Source: an uncultured Gammaproteobacteria bacterium (lineage in GTDB: Bacteria > Pseudomonadota > Gammaproteobacteria > GCA-002705445 > GCA-002716945). From it: DNA of 8,866 nucleotides. Positions 1-4,861 of the stretch are shown in pieces (the stretch's first letter is position 1; the number at the start of each line of letters is the position of its first letter). Location of the stretch: the NCBI GenBank assembly GCA_913043035.1, contig CAJWMM010000017.1, positions 1-8,866 of the forward strand. Direction: 5' to 3'. The translations under genes were made by a program, and so were the position numbers. The notes below the pieces were generated by a model, which worked only from the letters and a program-made list of their open reading frames with translations, was not told where the DNA came from and did not search any database.

Positions 1-2
1 TA

Positions 3-152
3 TCCGAAGATCAGTCATCTGCAGGTGTAGATTTTTTTAAAGAGGGTTTTAATGGCGAGGAAATTAAAAGAGTAGGAGAATTCGACATCGCTAAATCTAT
101 TTTGCATAATTATATTTTTAATAAAGCACTTGATTTTAAGAAAAAACGATAA
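3..152 (+). CDS. C-terminal end of an unrecognised protein (5' partial)
   Basis: An open frame runs from the left edge to a TAA at 150-152 and gives the last 49 residues of a protein, ending in a basic KKKR tail. The visible part is soluble-looking and mixed acidic/basic, with segments such as VDFFKEGFNGEEIKRVGEFD and AKSILHNYIFNKALDF; there is no membrane helix. I do not recognise the family from this fragment. That it is real coding sequence is supported by the uninterrupted frame and by its stop codon overlapping the strong ribosome binding site (AAGGAG, 151-156) of the next gene, an arrangement typical of genes in one operon. The function may be informative for the small membrane protein that follows, but it cannot be read here. 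Confidence 0.6.
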   Translation, partial: SEDQSSAGVDFFKEGFNGEEIKRVGEFDIAKSILHNYIFNKALDFKKKR

Positions 153-161
153 GGAGATACT

Positions 162-383
162 ATGAATCTGACATCACTTAAATGGGTAAGTACTGCTTTT
201 GTATTGACAGGAATATTTATTGCGCAGTTTAATATTTATCCATTGTACATCTTTATACATTCTATAGGCGCAGCTGGATGGATGGTTTCGGGATATTTAA
301 TGAATGATAAAGCGGTCATGATAAATTTTGGCCTTCAAATCCCAATTTTTATAACTGGCTATATAAATTATTTTCTTATTTGA
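162..383 (+). CDS. Small three-helix inner-membrane protein (DUF6552-like, function unknown)
   Basis: This 73-residue, very hydrophobic protein has three predicted membrane segments at about residues 7-22, 25-46 and 50-72. They are joined by short loops, the second carrying Asn48-Asp49-Lys50. The start is well supported by AAGGAG at 151-156, five bases before the ATG, and that site overlaps the stop of the upstream gene, so the two are probably translated from one message. The pattern of a GW pair in helix 2, then a short polar ND[KR] turn, then a hydrophobic helix resembles small proteobacterial proteins classed as DUF6552, some of which I recall being mislabelled UbiE. This assignment is from memory and tentative. 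No catalytic motif is visible. The gene ends one base from the end of the convergent CIA30 gene, leaving no room for a terminator. Confidence 0.7.
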   Translation: MNLTSLKWVSTAFVLTGIFIAQFNIYPLYIFIHSIGAAGWMVSGYLMNDKAVMINFGLQIPIFITGYINYFLI

Positions 384-384
384 A

Positions 385-1005
385 TTAATATAGTTCCATA
401 AAAGCTAAATCGATATTAGCTTTAAAATTTCTACCAATTGCTACAACGCCAATTGTTTTTACATCAATTGATGCCACAGACGTTGGCTGATAGAAGTTAG
501 ATTTTTCAAATAAATCAAAAGGTATTTCTATAATAGACCATTGATCGGTTGCAATAAAATTTGCTTGATAATATTGCCAAGGTAAAAATAAATATTTAGT
601 TCTAAGGTGTAATGCATACTCTTCATTATTACCACGAACTTTTATTCTAATTCCATTATATATTTTATCTTTTGGATGATTTTCTACTTGAGTTCTGAAT
701 TGTATGAAGCCACCATTGTTCTCTGTTGAAACATCACCTTGCATATTGTAGTGAGGTACATCATCAGATCCACGCTTTTCAAATGTCCCCTCTGAGACAC
801 CCCCCATAACTTTGTCAGTGACAAAACACCATTTTGTAGTTGTTTCTTCACAATAGTCTCTTTTTTCTGCAGAGCTATTTGAGTTTTTCATATCATCTAT
901 TATCATAGTATCTGCGTTGACACTGTTATAAAAAAATATTAACACAAAAAAACTGATAACACAGGTTGTGATTTTTTTACCTAAATGATACGCATGACCA
1001 TCCAT
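385..1005 (-). CDS. Exported CIA30-domain protein (NDUFAF1/CIA30 family)
   Basis: This 206-residue protein begins with a signal peptide: Lys10-Lys11, a hydrophobic core at about 12-26, and a plausible signal peptidase I site after Val-Asn-Ala31. The mature part has the CIA30 pattern: DDM near 37-39, the signature DKVMGGVSEG at about 64-73, ENNGGFIQFRT at about 95-105, a YALHLRT strand near 130-136, and IEIPFDLF near 159-166. In mitochondria the domain belongs to a complex I assembly factor and adopts a galactose-binding-like jelly-roll fold; bacterial members are mostly uncharacterised, so complex I assembly should not be assumed. Two cysteines (Cys52, Cys60) flank the start of the domain and could form a disulfide in the periplasm. 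The start is chosen from GGGAGG (1015-1020), nine bases upstream. It overlaps the 3' end of the phosphatase gene by 29 bases, implying translational coupling. Confidence 0.85.
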   Translation of the reverse strand: MDGHAYHLGKKITTCVISFFVLIFFYNSVNADTMIIDDMKNSNSSAEKRDYCEETTTKWCFVTDKVMGGVSEGTFEKRGSDDVPHYNMQGDVSTENNGGFIQFRTQVENHPKDKIYNGIRIKVRGNNEEYALHLRTKYLFLPWQYYQANFIATDQWSIIEIPFDLFEKSNFYQPTSVASIDVKTIGVVAIGRNFKANIDLAFMELY

Positions 1006-1627
1006 TTTTCTTTGCCTCCCTTAATAATTTTTCATCACCATCTACTACAATTGCTTCTCGTACTTTCTCTAATAATGGTAAATCATTAAATGAATCAGAG
1101 TAAAATCTTGATTCAGCAAGCACATACCCGTTTAAGTTAATCCATTCTGTTACTTTTTGCAATTTACCCTCTCTAAAGCACGGTAATCCCAAAACTTGAC
1201 CTGTAAATTTTTTATTTGCCACCTCAAATTCTGTGGCAATTAGTTCCTCAACACCAAATAAATTTGCAATAGGTTTTGTGACAAAATCATTAGTAGCCGT
1301 TGCAATGATAACTGTGCTGTCTTTCATTTCTTCTTTTACCTTTGTCAATGCTGCTGGTAATACAATAGGCTTTACTTTCTTTTCTATGAATTCTTCCCTT
1401 AATTCTAGGAGTAAATCCATCTCATTGTTCTTGAGTGGCTCCAAACAGAAATTAAGAAATCCATCGATATCTAAGCTTCCTTCATAATAATTGTTATAAA
1501 ATTGCTCACTCCTCAAAAGATAATCATCATTAACAATTCTTTTCTCTGCTAGAAATTCACCCCAATTCCTATCACTATCACCGTTTAATAACGTATTATC
1601 TAAGTCGAATATTACAAGTTTCTTCAT
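977..1627 (-). CDS. HAD-superfamily subclass IB phosphatase (SerB-like fold)
   Basis: This 216-residue cytoplasmic protein has all four HAD motifs. Motif I is FDLDNT with nucleophile Asp8 and Asp10. Motif II is the Thr/Ser in IIATATND (about Thr110). Motif III is a Lys near 155 (REGKLQKV). Motif IV is SDSFND with Asp178 and Asp182. The helical cap after motif I (about 20-90) fits subclass IB, the group containing phosphoserine phosphatase and several proteins annotated as histidinol-phosphatase or hypothetical HAD-IB hydrolases. It should hydrolyse a small phosphomonoester, but the substrate cannot be read from sequence. Orientation divergent from rppH matches the Pseudomonas PA0335-PA0336 arrangement (recalled). 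The ATG at 1627 has no clear ribosome binding site; a six-codon reading frame just upstream ends on it. Its 3' end overlaps the CIA30 gene, so the two form an operon. Confidence 0.88.
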   Translation of the reverse strand: MKKLVIFDLDNTLLNGDSDRNWGEFLAEKRIVNDDYLLRSEQFYNNYYEGSLDIDGFLNFCLEPLKNNEMDLLLELREEFIEKKVKPIVLPAALTKVKEEMKDSTVIIATATNDFVTKPIANLFGVEELIATEFEVANKKFTGQVLGLPCFREGKLQKVTEWINLNGYVLAESRFYSDSFNDLPLLEKVREAIVVDGDEKLLREAKKNGWSCVSFR

Positions 1628-1680
1628 GAGTCACTGATAAACATATAGGAGAATTTACTTAACTAATTAAGAAAATTCAC

Positions 1681-1692
1681 ATTATGCATAAT
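1681..1692. repeat. Perfect 12-bp palindrome in divergent promoter region
   Basis: ATTATGCATAAT reads the same on both strands. It lies 54 bases before the phosphatase start and about 50 bases before the rppH start. A palindrome this size in a divergent promoter region can be a binding site for a dimeric repressor, but in such A+T-rich DNA chance is a real alternative. On the minus strand it also contains CATAAT, a possible -10 for the phosphatase gene. Confidence 0.4.
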
Positions 1693-1696
1693 TAAA

Positions 1697-1733
1697 TTAC
1701 TTCATATTGTATTATGATAAGTATATGAATTAA
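1697..1733. repeat. Imperfect inverted repeat upstream of rppH (candidate operator)
   Basis: The arms TTACTTCATAT (1697-1707) and ATATGAATTAA (1723-1733) are reverse complements except for one position (C1700 opposite T1730), separated by 15 bases. The inner 7-bp arms are perfect. The repeat lies immediately before the rppH start and overlaps any promoter for that gene, which is where a repressor site would be expected. No regulator gene is next to it, so the identity of a binding protein is unknown. Confidence 0.4.
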
Positions 1734-1738
1734 ATATT

Positions 1739-1744
1739 TATAAT
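1739..1744 (+). promoter_or_regulatory. Candidate -10 element for rppH
   Basis: A perfect TATAAT lies at 1739-1744 and overlaps the upstream ATG at 1743. If used, transcription would begin near 1750-1752, downstream of that ATG, and the first usable start would be the ATG at 1758. That start also fits the family better. No good -35 is present at the right distance, so the call is weak. Confidence 0.35.
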
Positions 1745-1757
1745 GATAATAGTCAAC

Positions 1758-2228
1758 ATGAAGGGTAAAAATTATAGGAAAGGCGTAGGCATGGTCATTG
1801 TAAACCGAGAAGGTCAATTCTTTCTAGGAAAGAGGATTGGTGCTGACGCTTGGCAATTTCCTCAAGGTGGCATCGATGAGGGTGAGACTCCGGAGGCTGC
1901 GTTATATAGAGAATTATTTGAGGAAACCGGTCTAAAAAAGGACAAGGTAGAAATAATCGATATCAGCAAGAAGTGGCTTGTCTATCACATACCTCATGTT
2001 TTTCAGAGATCAAATAAAAAATACGACGGCGCAATGCAGAAATGGTTTTTACTGAGATTCATTGGCGAAGATATTGATGATATAAATTTAAACGCAACTG
2101 AGCATGCCGAATTTGATGCGTGGAAATGGAGTGATAAAAAAACAGCTATTAAAAGCGTTATAAAGTTTAAGCGCAAAGTTTATGAGAGCATTTTACAAGA
2201 ATTCTCAAATGTTTTGGAGGAAGGTTAA
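1758..2228 (+). CDS. rppH: RNA pyrophosphohydrolase RppH (Nudix hydrolase)
   Basis: RppH removes pyrophosphate from the 5' end of triphosphorylated mRNA (or Np4-capped RNA) and so starts RNase E-dependent decay in the cytoplasm. The Nudix box is complete, GGIDEGETPEAALYREL then FEETGL, with the metal-binding glutamates in REL-F-EE. Flanking family features are also present: YRKGVGMVIVN at the N-terminus, WQFPQGG, KKWLVYHIP, QKWFLLRF, EFDAWKW and FKRKVYESILQEF, which align along the whole of Escherichia coli RppH. The frame opens at an ATG at 1743, but I place the start at 1758. MKGKNYRKGVG matches the family N-terminus in length, and a TATAAT covers the earlier ATG. Neither start has a Shine-Dalgarno sequence, so this messenger may be nearly leaderless. 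The length is 156 residues, normal for the family. The 3' end carries the hemG ribosome binding site. Confidence 0.92.
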   Translation: MKGKNYRKGVGMVIVNREGQFFLGKRIGADAWQFPQGGIDEGETPEAALYRELFEETGLKKDKVEIIDISKKWLVYHIPHVFQRSNKKYDGAMQKWFLLRFIGEDIDDINLNATEHAEFDAWKWSDKKTAIKSVIKFKRKVYESILQEFSNVLEEG

Positions 2229-2229
2229 A

Positions 2230-2751
2230 ATGCCGAATACACTCATAGTTTACTCATCGGTAGACGGACATACCAAAAAAATCTGTGACAAAATTGAAAT
2301 GACTATAGCTAATTCTGACAGAGTAGAAACTGTGTCTATTGATGATGTTTATAATAAGGATCTTGTCACTTATGACAAGATAATAATCGGTGCAAGTATC
2401 AGGTATGGCAATTATCGACCATCTCTCTTTCAATTTATTACAGATAATAAAAAAATACTAGAATCCAAAATGAGTGCATTTTTTAGTGTTAACATTGTTG
2501 CAAGAAAACCTGAGAAAAATTCTCCTGATACTAATCCATATATGAAAAAATTTTTGAAAAAATCATCCTGGGAACCTAATTATTTAGGAGTTTTTGCAGG
2601 TCGTTTGGATTTCCCAAATTATAAGTTCACAGACAAGTATATCATTAAGTTTATTATGTGGATGACTAAGGGTCCTACGGATACAACTAAAACGTATGAA
2701 TTTACTGATTGGGATGGTGTGGATGCATTTGCCAAAAAACTAATTTCATAA
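2230..2751 (+). CDS. hemG: Protoporphyrinogen IX dehydrogenase HemG (flavodoxin-like)
   Basis: HemG oxidises protoporphyrinogen IX to protoporphyrin IX, passing electrons through FMN to the membrane quinone pool. It is the penultimate step of haem synthesis and does not need oxygen as direct oxidant. The 173-residue protein matches E. coli HemG end to end. It has the FMN phosphate loop SSVDGHT (9-15), IIIGASIRYGNY (51-62), the HemG-specific long loop SVNIVARKPEKNSPDTNPY (86-104), AGRLDFPNY (123-131), the membrane-associating segment KYIIKFIMWM (136-145), and TDT followed by FTDW near the C-terminus. The start is the ATG at 2230, preceded at nine bases by GGAGG (2216-2220) inside rppH; only one base separates it from the rppH stop, so the two are co-transcribed and probably coupled. 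The frame stays open upstream inside rppH, but those residues do not belong to the family. Confidence 0.93.
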   Translation: MPNTLIVYSSVDGHTKKICDKIEMTIANSDRVETVSIDDVYNKDLVTYDKIIIGASIRYGNYRPSLFQFITDNKKILESKMSAFFSVNIVARKPEKNSPDTNPYMKKFLKKSSWEPNYLGVFAGRLDFPNYKFTDKYIIKFIMWMTKGPTDTTKTYEFTDWDGVDAFAKKLIS

Positions 2752-2776
2752 CCATTTAATAATCAACTTTAAGCTG

Positions 2777-2782
2777 TATAAT
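2777..2782 (+). promoter_or_regulatory. Candidate -10 element for argC
   Basis: A perfect TATAAT lies 41 bases before the argC ATG, in the 72-base gap after hemG. The would-be -35 region (about 2754-2760, ATTTAAT) matches poorly. It could allow argC to be transcribed independently of rppH-hemG, from which no terminator separates it. I see no clear ArgR box. Confidence 0.35.
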
Positions 2783-2800
2783 ATTGATAACTTAATTGTC

Positions 2801-2827
2801 ATGAACTTGGTGGTACGTAACTTATGA
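2801..2827 (+). CDS. Possible 8-codon upstream reading frame before argC
   Basis: The frame encodes MNLVVRNL, and its TGA overlaps the argC start in an ATGA arrangement. It contains a single arginine codon (CGT). It has no Shine-Dalgarno sequence of its own, and the GGTGG inside it (2809-2813) is the likely ribosome binding site of argC. It may be only chance; if translated, it would couple argC translation to the leader. Confidence 0.15.
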   Translation: MNLVVRNL

Positions 2828-3846
2828 TATTAGTCGGAATAGTTGGGGCTTCTGGTTATACTGGTGAAGAACTAATTAAAATATTATACCAACATCCAAA
2901 TGTTGAATTGAGAACACTCACATCTAGCAAAAATGTCAACGAGAAAGTGAAAGATGTACTTAATATAGATTTTCCATATGAAGGTACGTTCTGCTCCCCT
3001 GATATAAATAATCTAGATGGGTGTGATGTTGTTTTTTTTGCAACTCCAAATGGCGTAGCAATGGGTATGGCAGAAAAATTAGTGGAGAGGAACATCAAAG
3101 TAATAGATATCTCTGCGGATTATAGAATCAAAGATATCGAACTTTGGGAGAAATGGTATGGTCAAAAACATTTATCACCTGAACTTGTAGATCATAGTGT
3201 TTATGGATTGCCTGAAATGCATGGACAAAAAGAGAAGATCGCTTCCTCGATGATAATAGGAAACCCTGGGTGTTATCCTACAGCAGCTTTATTAGCATTA
3301 CTTCCAATTATTGATTATCTTCCAAAACAAAATATACTTATTGACGCAAAATCAGGAATAAGTGGCGCAGGCAGGAACCTTGATAGCAAGAAACTGTTCC
3401 CTGCAGGTGAAGATGACTTTCAAGCTTATGCTGTAAAGACTCATAGACATTACCCAGAAATTTTGAGTATTCTTCGAACCATAGATTCCGCGAACTCAGA
3501 TGTGCTATTTATCCCCCACTTAAGTTCCATGATCAGAGGTATTTTCTCTAGTATCTATGTAACAACTTCTTTAAATGGGCAAGACGCGATTTCTGATATT
3601 TATAGGAGATATTATGAGAGTAGCGCGTTTGTTGAAATATGCCACGACGACCTTTTTCCAAAAATATCAGATGTTAGTAACACGAATAAATGTCTTATTT
3701 CTCTTAAATATATTGAGGATCAAAAGGGCTCAGTTAATTTAGTAATTTTCTCAGTTATCGACAACCTCGTTAAAGGTGCTTCGGGTCAGGCAGTCCAAAA
3801 TATGAATATTATGTTCAATCTTGATGAAAAAACAGGCTTAATTTAG
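2824..3846 (+). CDS. argC: N-acetyl-gamma-glutamyl-phosphate reductase ArgC
   Basis: ArgC carries out the NADPH-dependent reduction of N-acetylglutamyl-5-phosphate to the semialdehyde, the third step of arginine synthesis, in the cytoplasm. The 340-residue length fits the long (type 1) bacterial form. The dinucleotide-binding loop GIVGASGYTGEEL is at residues 5-17, FFATPNGVAM at 71-80 and DISADYR at 95-101. The catalytic cysteine is in GNPGCYPTA (Cys150), SGISGAGR is at 177-184, and the catalytic-region histidines are in KTHRHYPEI (His207, His209). The start is supported by GGTGG ten bases upstream and by the family N-terminus (MILVGIVGASGYTG). No other arginine gene is in the window. Its stop codon lies in a 7-bp hairpin (3841-3865). 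Confidence 0.95.
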   Translation: MILVGIVGASGYTGEELIKILYQHPNVELRTLTSSKNVNEKVKDVLNIDFPYEGTFCSPDINNLDGCDVVFFATPNGVAMGMAEKLVERNIKVIDISADYRIKDIELWEKWYGQKHLSPELVDHSVYGLPEMHGQKEKIASSMIIGNPGCYPTAALLALLPIIDYLPKQNILIDAKSGISGAGRNLDSKKLFPAGEDDFQAYAVKTHRHYPEILSILRTIDSANSDVLFIPHLSSMIRGIFSSIYVTTSLNGQDAISDIYRRYYESSAFVEICHDDLFPKISDVSNTNKCLISLKYIEDQKGSVNLVIFSVIDNLVKGASGQAVQNMNIMFNLDEKTGLI

Positions 3847-3865
3847 CTGAATATCCTTGCTAAAT
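3841..3865 (+). repeat. 7-bp inverted repeat spanning the argC stop codon
   Basis: ATTTAGC (3841-3847) and GCTAAAT (3859-3865) are perfect reverse complements around an 11-base loop, and the argC TAG lies in the left arm. Only two of seven pairs are G-C and no T-tract follows, so this is not a standard intrinsic terminator. It might protect or process the 3' end of the argC message. A TTGCTA at 3857-3862 in the right arm could serve as a -35 for the bactofilin gene, paired with TAAACT at 3881-3886. Confidence 0.35.
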
Positions 3866-3920
3866 GTCTTGGTAATCAGTTAAACTAAAAGTTCGCCAAA
3901 AATTTAAATGGGTGGATATT

Positions 3921-4418
3921 ATGAAAATCGGTGAAATATTGAGTGGAAACAAATCTATGGATGTAAATGCTGCACCTTCGAAGATGACTACTATAGGAAA
4001 CAATTCCACATTTACTGGGAACATCACTTTTACAGGAACCTTGAAAATATCAGGCACAGTAAAAGGCAACATCGAATCAAATGAAGATGCTGACGCAAAC
4101 TTAATTCTTGATCAAAATGGTATTGTAGAAGGAGATATAACTGCTCCTAACGTCTTAATAAGAGGTGAAGTTAATGGCAATGTACATTCTTCTTCTCAGG
4201 TCGAAATAGACGTCTCAGCTCTGGTTACAGGAAACGTCTACTACGATGTTTTAGAGATGCACGGTGGATCAACAGTAAATGGAAGTTTGATCAGAAACAT
4301 GGGTAAAACTGCTGGCTTATTGGAAAAAAAGGCAACAAAGTCCAATACTAAAGAGGAAAATACCACTAATTCTGCAAGTTTTTTACAGTCAATAGATAAG
4401 AACGACAAAACTAAGTAA
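3921..4418 (+). CDS. Bactofilin (polymer-forming cytoskeletal protein)
   Basis: Bactofilins self-assemble without nucleotide into filaments on the inner face of the cytoplasmic membrane, where they scaffold cell-shape and peptidoglycan enzymes. The 165-residue protein has the usual three parts. A short polar N-terminal tail precedes the core. The core, about residues 23-135, is a right-handed beta-helix built of short repeats with G-N/G-x turns (STFTGNITFTG, LKISGTVKGNI, NGIVEGDI, VLIRGEVNGNV, VEIDVSALVTGNV, STVNGSL). The C-terminal tail is disordered and rich in Lys, Thr and Asn. I choose the ATG at 3921 because GGTGG (3911-3915) sits six bases before it; a GTG at 3912 would lie inside that site. 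The neighbourhood argC-bactofilin-erpA is shared with Pseudomonas. In that setting its partner has been thought to be an M23 peptidase, which is absent here. Confidence 0.88.
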   Translation: MKIGEILSGNKSMDVNAAPSKMTTIGNNSTFTGNITFTGTLKISGTVKGNIESNEDADANLILDQNGIVEGDITAPNVLIRGEVNGNVHSSSQVEIDVSALVTGNVYYDVLEMHGGSTVNGSLIRNMGKTAGLLEKKATKSNTKEENTTNSASFLQSIDKNDKTK

Positions 4419-4419
4419 A

Positions 4420-4448
4420 TTGTTTTTGTGAATTAATTTATATATAAT
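4420..4448 (+). promoter_or_regulatory. Promoter for erpA-citrate synthase
   Basis: TTGTTT (4420-4425) and a perfect TATAAT (4443-4448) are separated by 17 bases, the best sigma-70-like pair in the window. The -35 begins one base after the bactofilin stop (TAA ends at 4418). Transcription should start near 4455, leaving an untranslated leader of about 24 bases with an AGGT ribosome binding site at 4466-4469. I see no clear IscR site, although erpA is under IscR control in E. coli. Confidence 0.6.
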
Positions 4449-4478
4449 TAAGCGTAATTCAGCTTAGGTAGAAGTTAT

Positions 4479-4838
4479 ATGCAAACACAAGAAGGTACAG
4501 CTAATTTAAAAGACCCACTAGTCTTTACAGAAAGTGCTGCAAAGAAAGTGAAGACATTAATTGAAGAAGAGAATAACCCTAAATTAAGTCTTCGAGTTTT
4601 TATTACAGGCGGCGGCTGTTCTGGTTTCCAATATGGTTTTACTTTCGATGAGAAAGTTCAGGATGGAGACTCTGAAATTGAGAAATGTGGAGTAAAACTC
4701 TTAGTAGACCCAATGAGCATTCAGTATCTGAGAGGGGCAGAGATTGATTATCAAGAAAGCATAGAGGGTGCTCAGTTTGTAATTAAGAATCCAAATGCTA
4801 AAACTACATGTGGTTGCGGTTCATCTTTTTCGACCTAA
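4479..4838 (+). CDS. erpA: A-type iron-sulfur carrier ErpA
   Basis: ErpA receives Fe-S clusters from the scaffold system and delivers them to apo-targets, including isoprenoid-synthesis enzymes and respiratory proteins. The 119-residue protein has the three conserved cluster-binding cysteines of the A-type fold: Cys47 in ITGGGCSGFQYGF, and Cys111 and Cys113 in the C-terminal TTCGCGSSF. It also has VDPMSIQYLRGAEIDY (76-91) and IKNPNAKTTCGCGSSFS, nearly identical to E. coli ErpA, which separates it from IscA and SufA. The first ten residues are a variable tail, so a slightly later start cannot be excluded, but none has a better ribosome binding site. It has its own promoter and leads into the citrate synthase gene 23 bases later. 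Confidence 0.95.
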   Translation: MQTQEGTANLKDPLVFTESAAKKVKTLIEEENNPKLSLRVFITGGGCSGFQYGFTFDEKVQDGDSEIEKCGVKLLVDPMSIQYLRGAEIDYQESIEGAQFVIKNPNAKTTCGCGSSFST

Positions 4839-4861
4839 AAAACTAAAAAGGCGACTATAAT

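Noticed and set aside
1233..1487. Plus-strand 84-codon frame inside the HAD gene
   Set aside because: It is the antisense of a well-supported phosphatase with all catalytic motifs; it has no family features.
2182..2229. Longer start for hemG inside rppH
   Set aside because: The 16 extra residues are rppH read in another frame; the ATG at 2230 has a strong GGAGG and fits HemG.
2752..2823. ArgR operator before argC
   Set aside because: No pair of TGAAT/ATTCA-like half-sites with the right spacing is present.
2856..3098. Minus-strand 80-codon frame inside argC
   Set aside because: It is a reverse-strand shadow of the argC nucleotide-binding region, with no ribosome binding site.
3912..3920. 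GTG start for the bactofilin
   Set aside because: The GTG is part of the GGTGG that serves as ribosome binding site for the ATG at 3921.
3860..4072. Minus-strand 70-codon frame over the bactofilin 5' end
   Set aside because: Its hydrophobic look comes from the antisense of the beta-helix repeats (Val/Phe/Pro-rich), not from a membrane protein.
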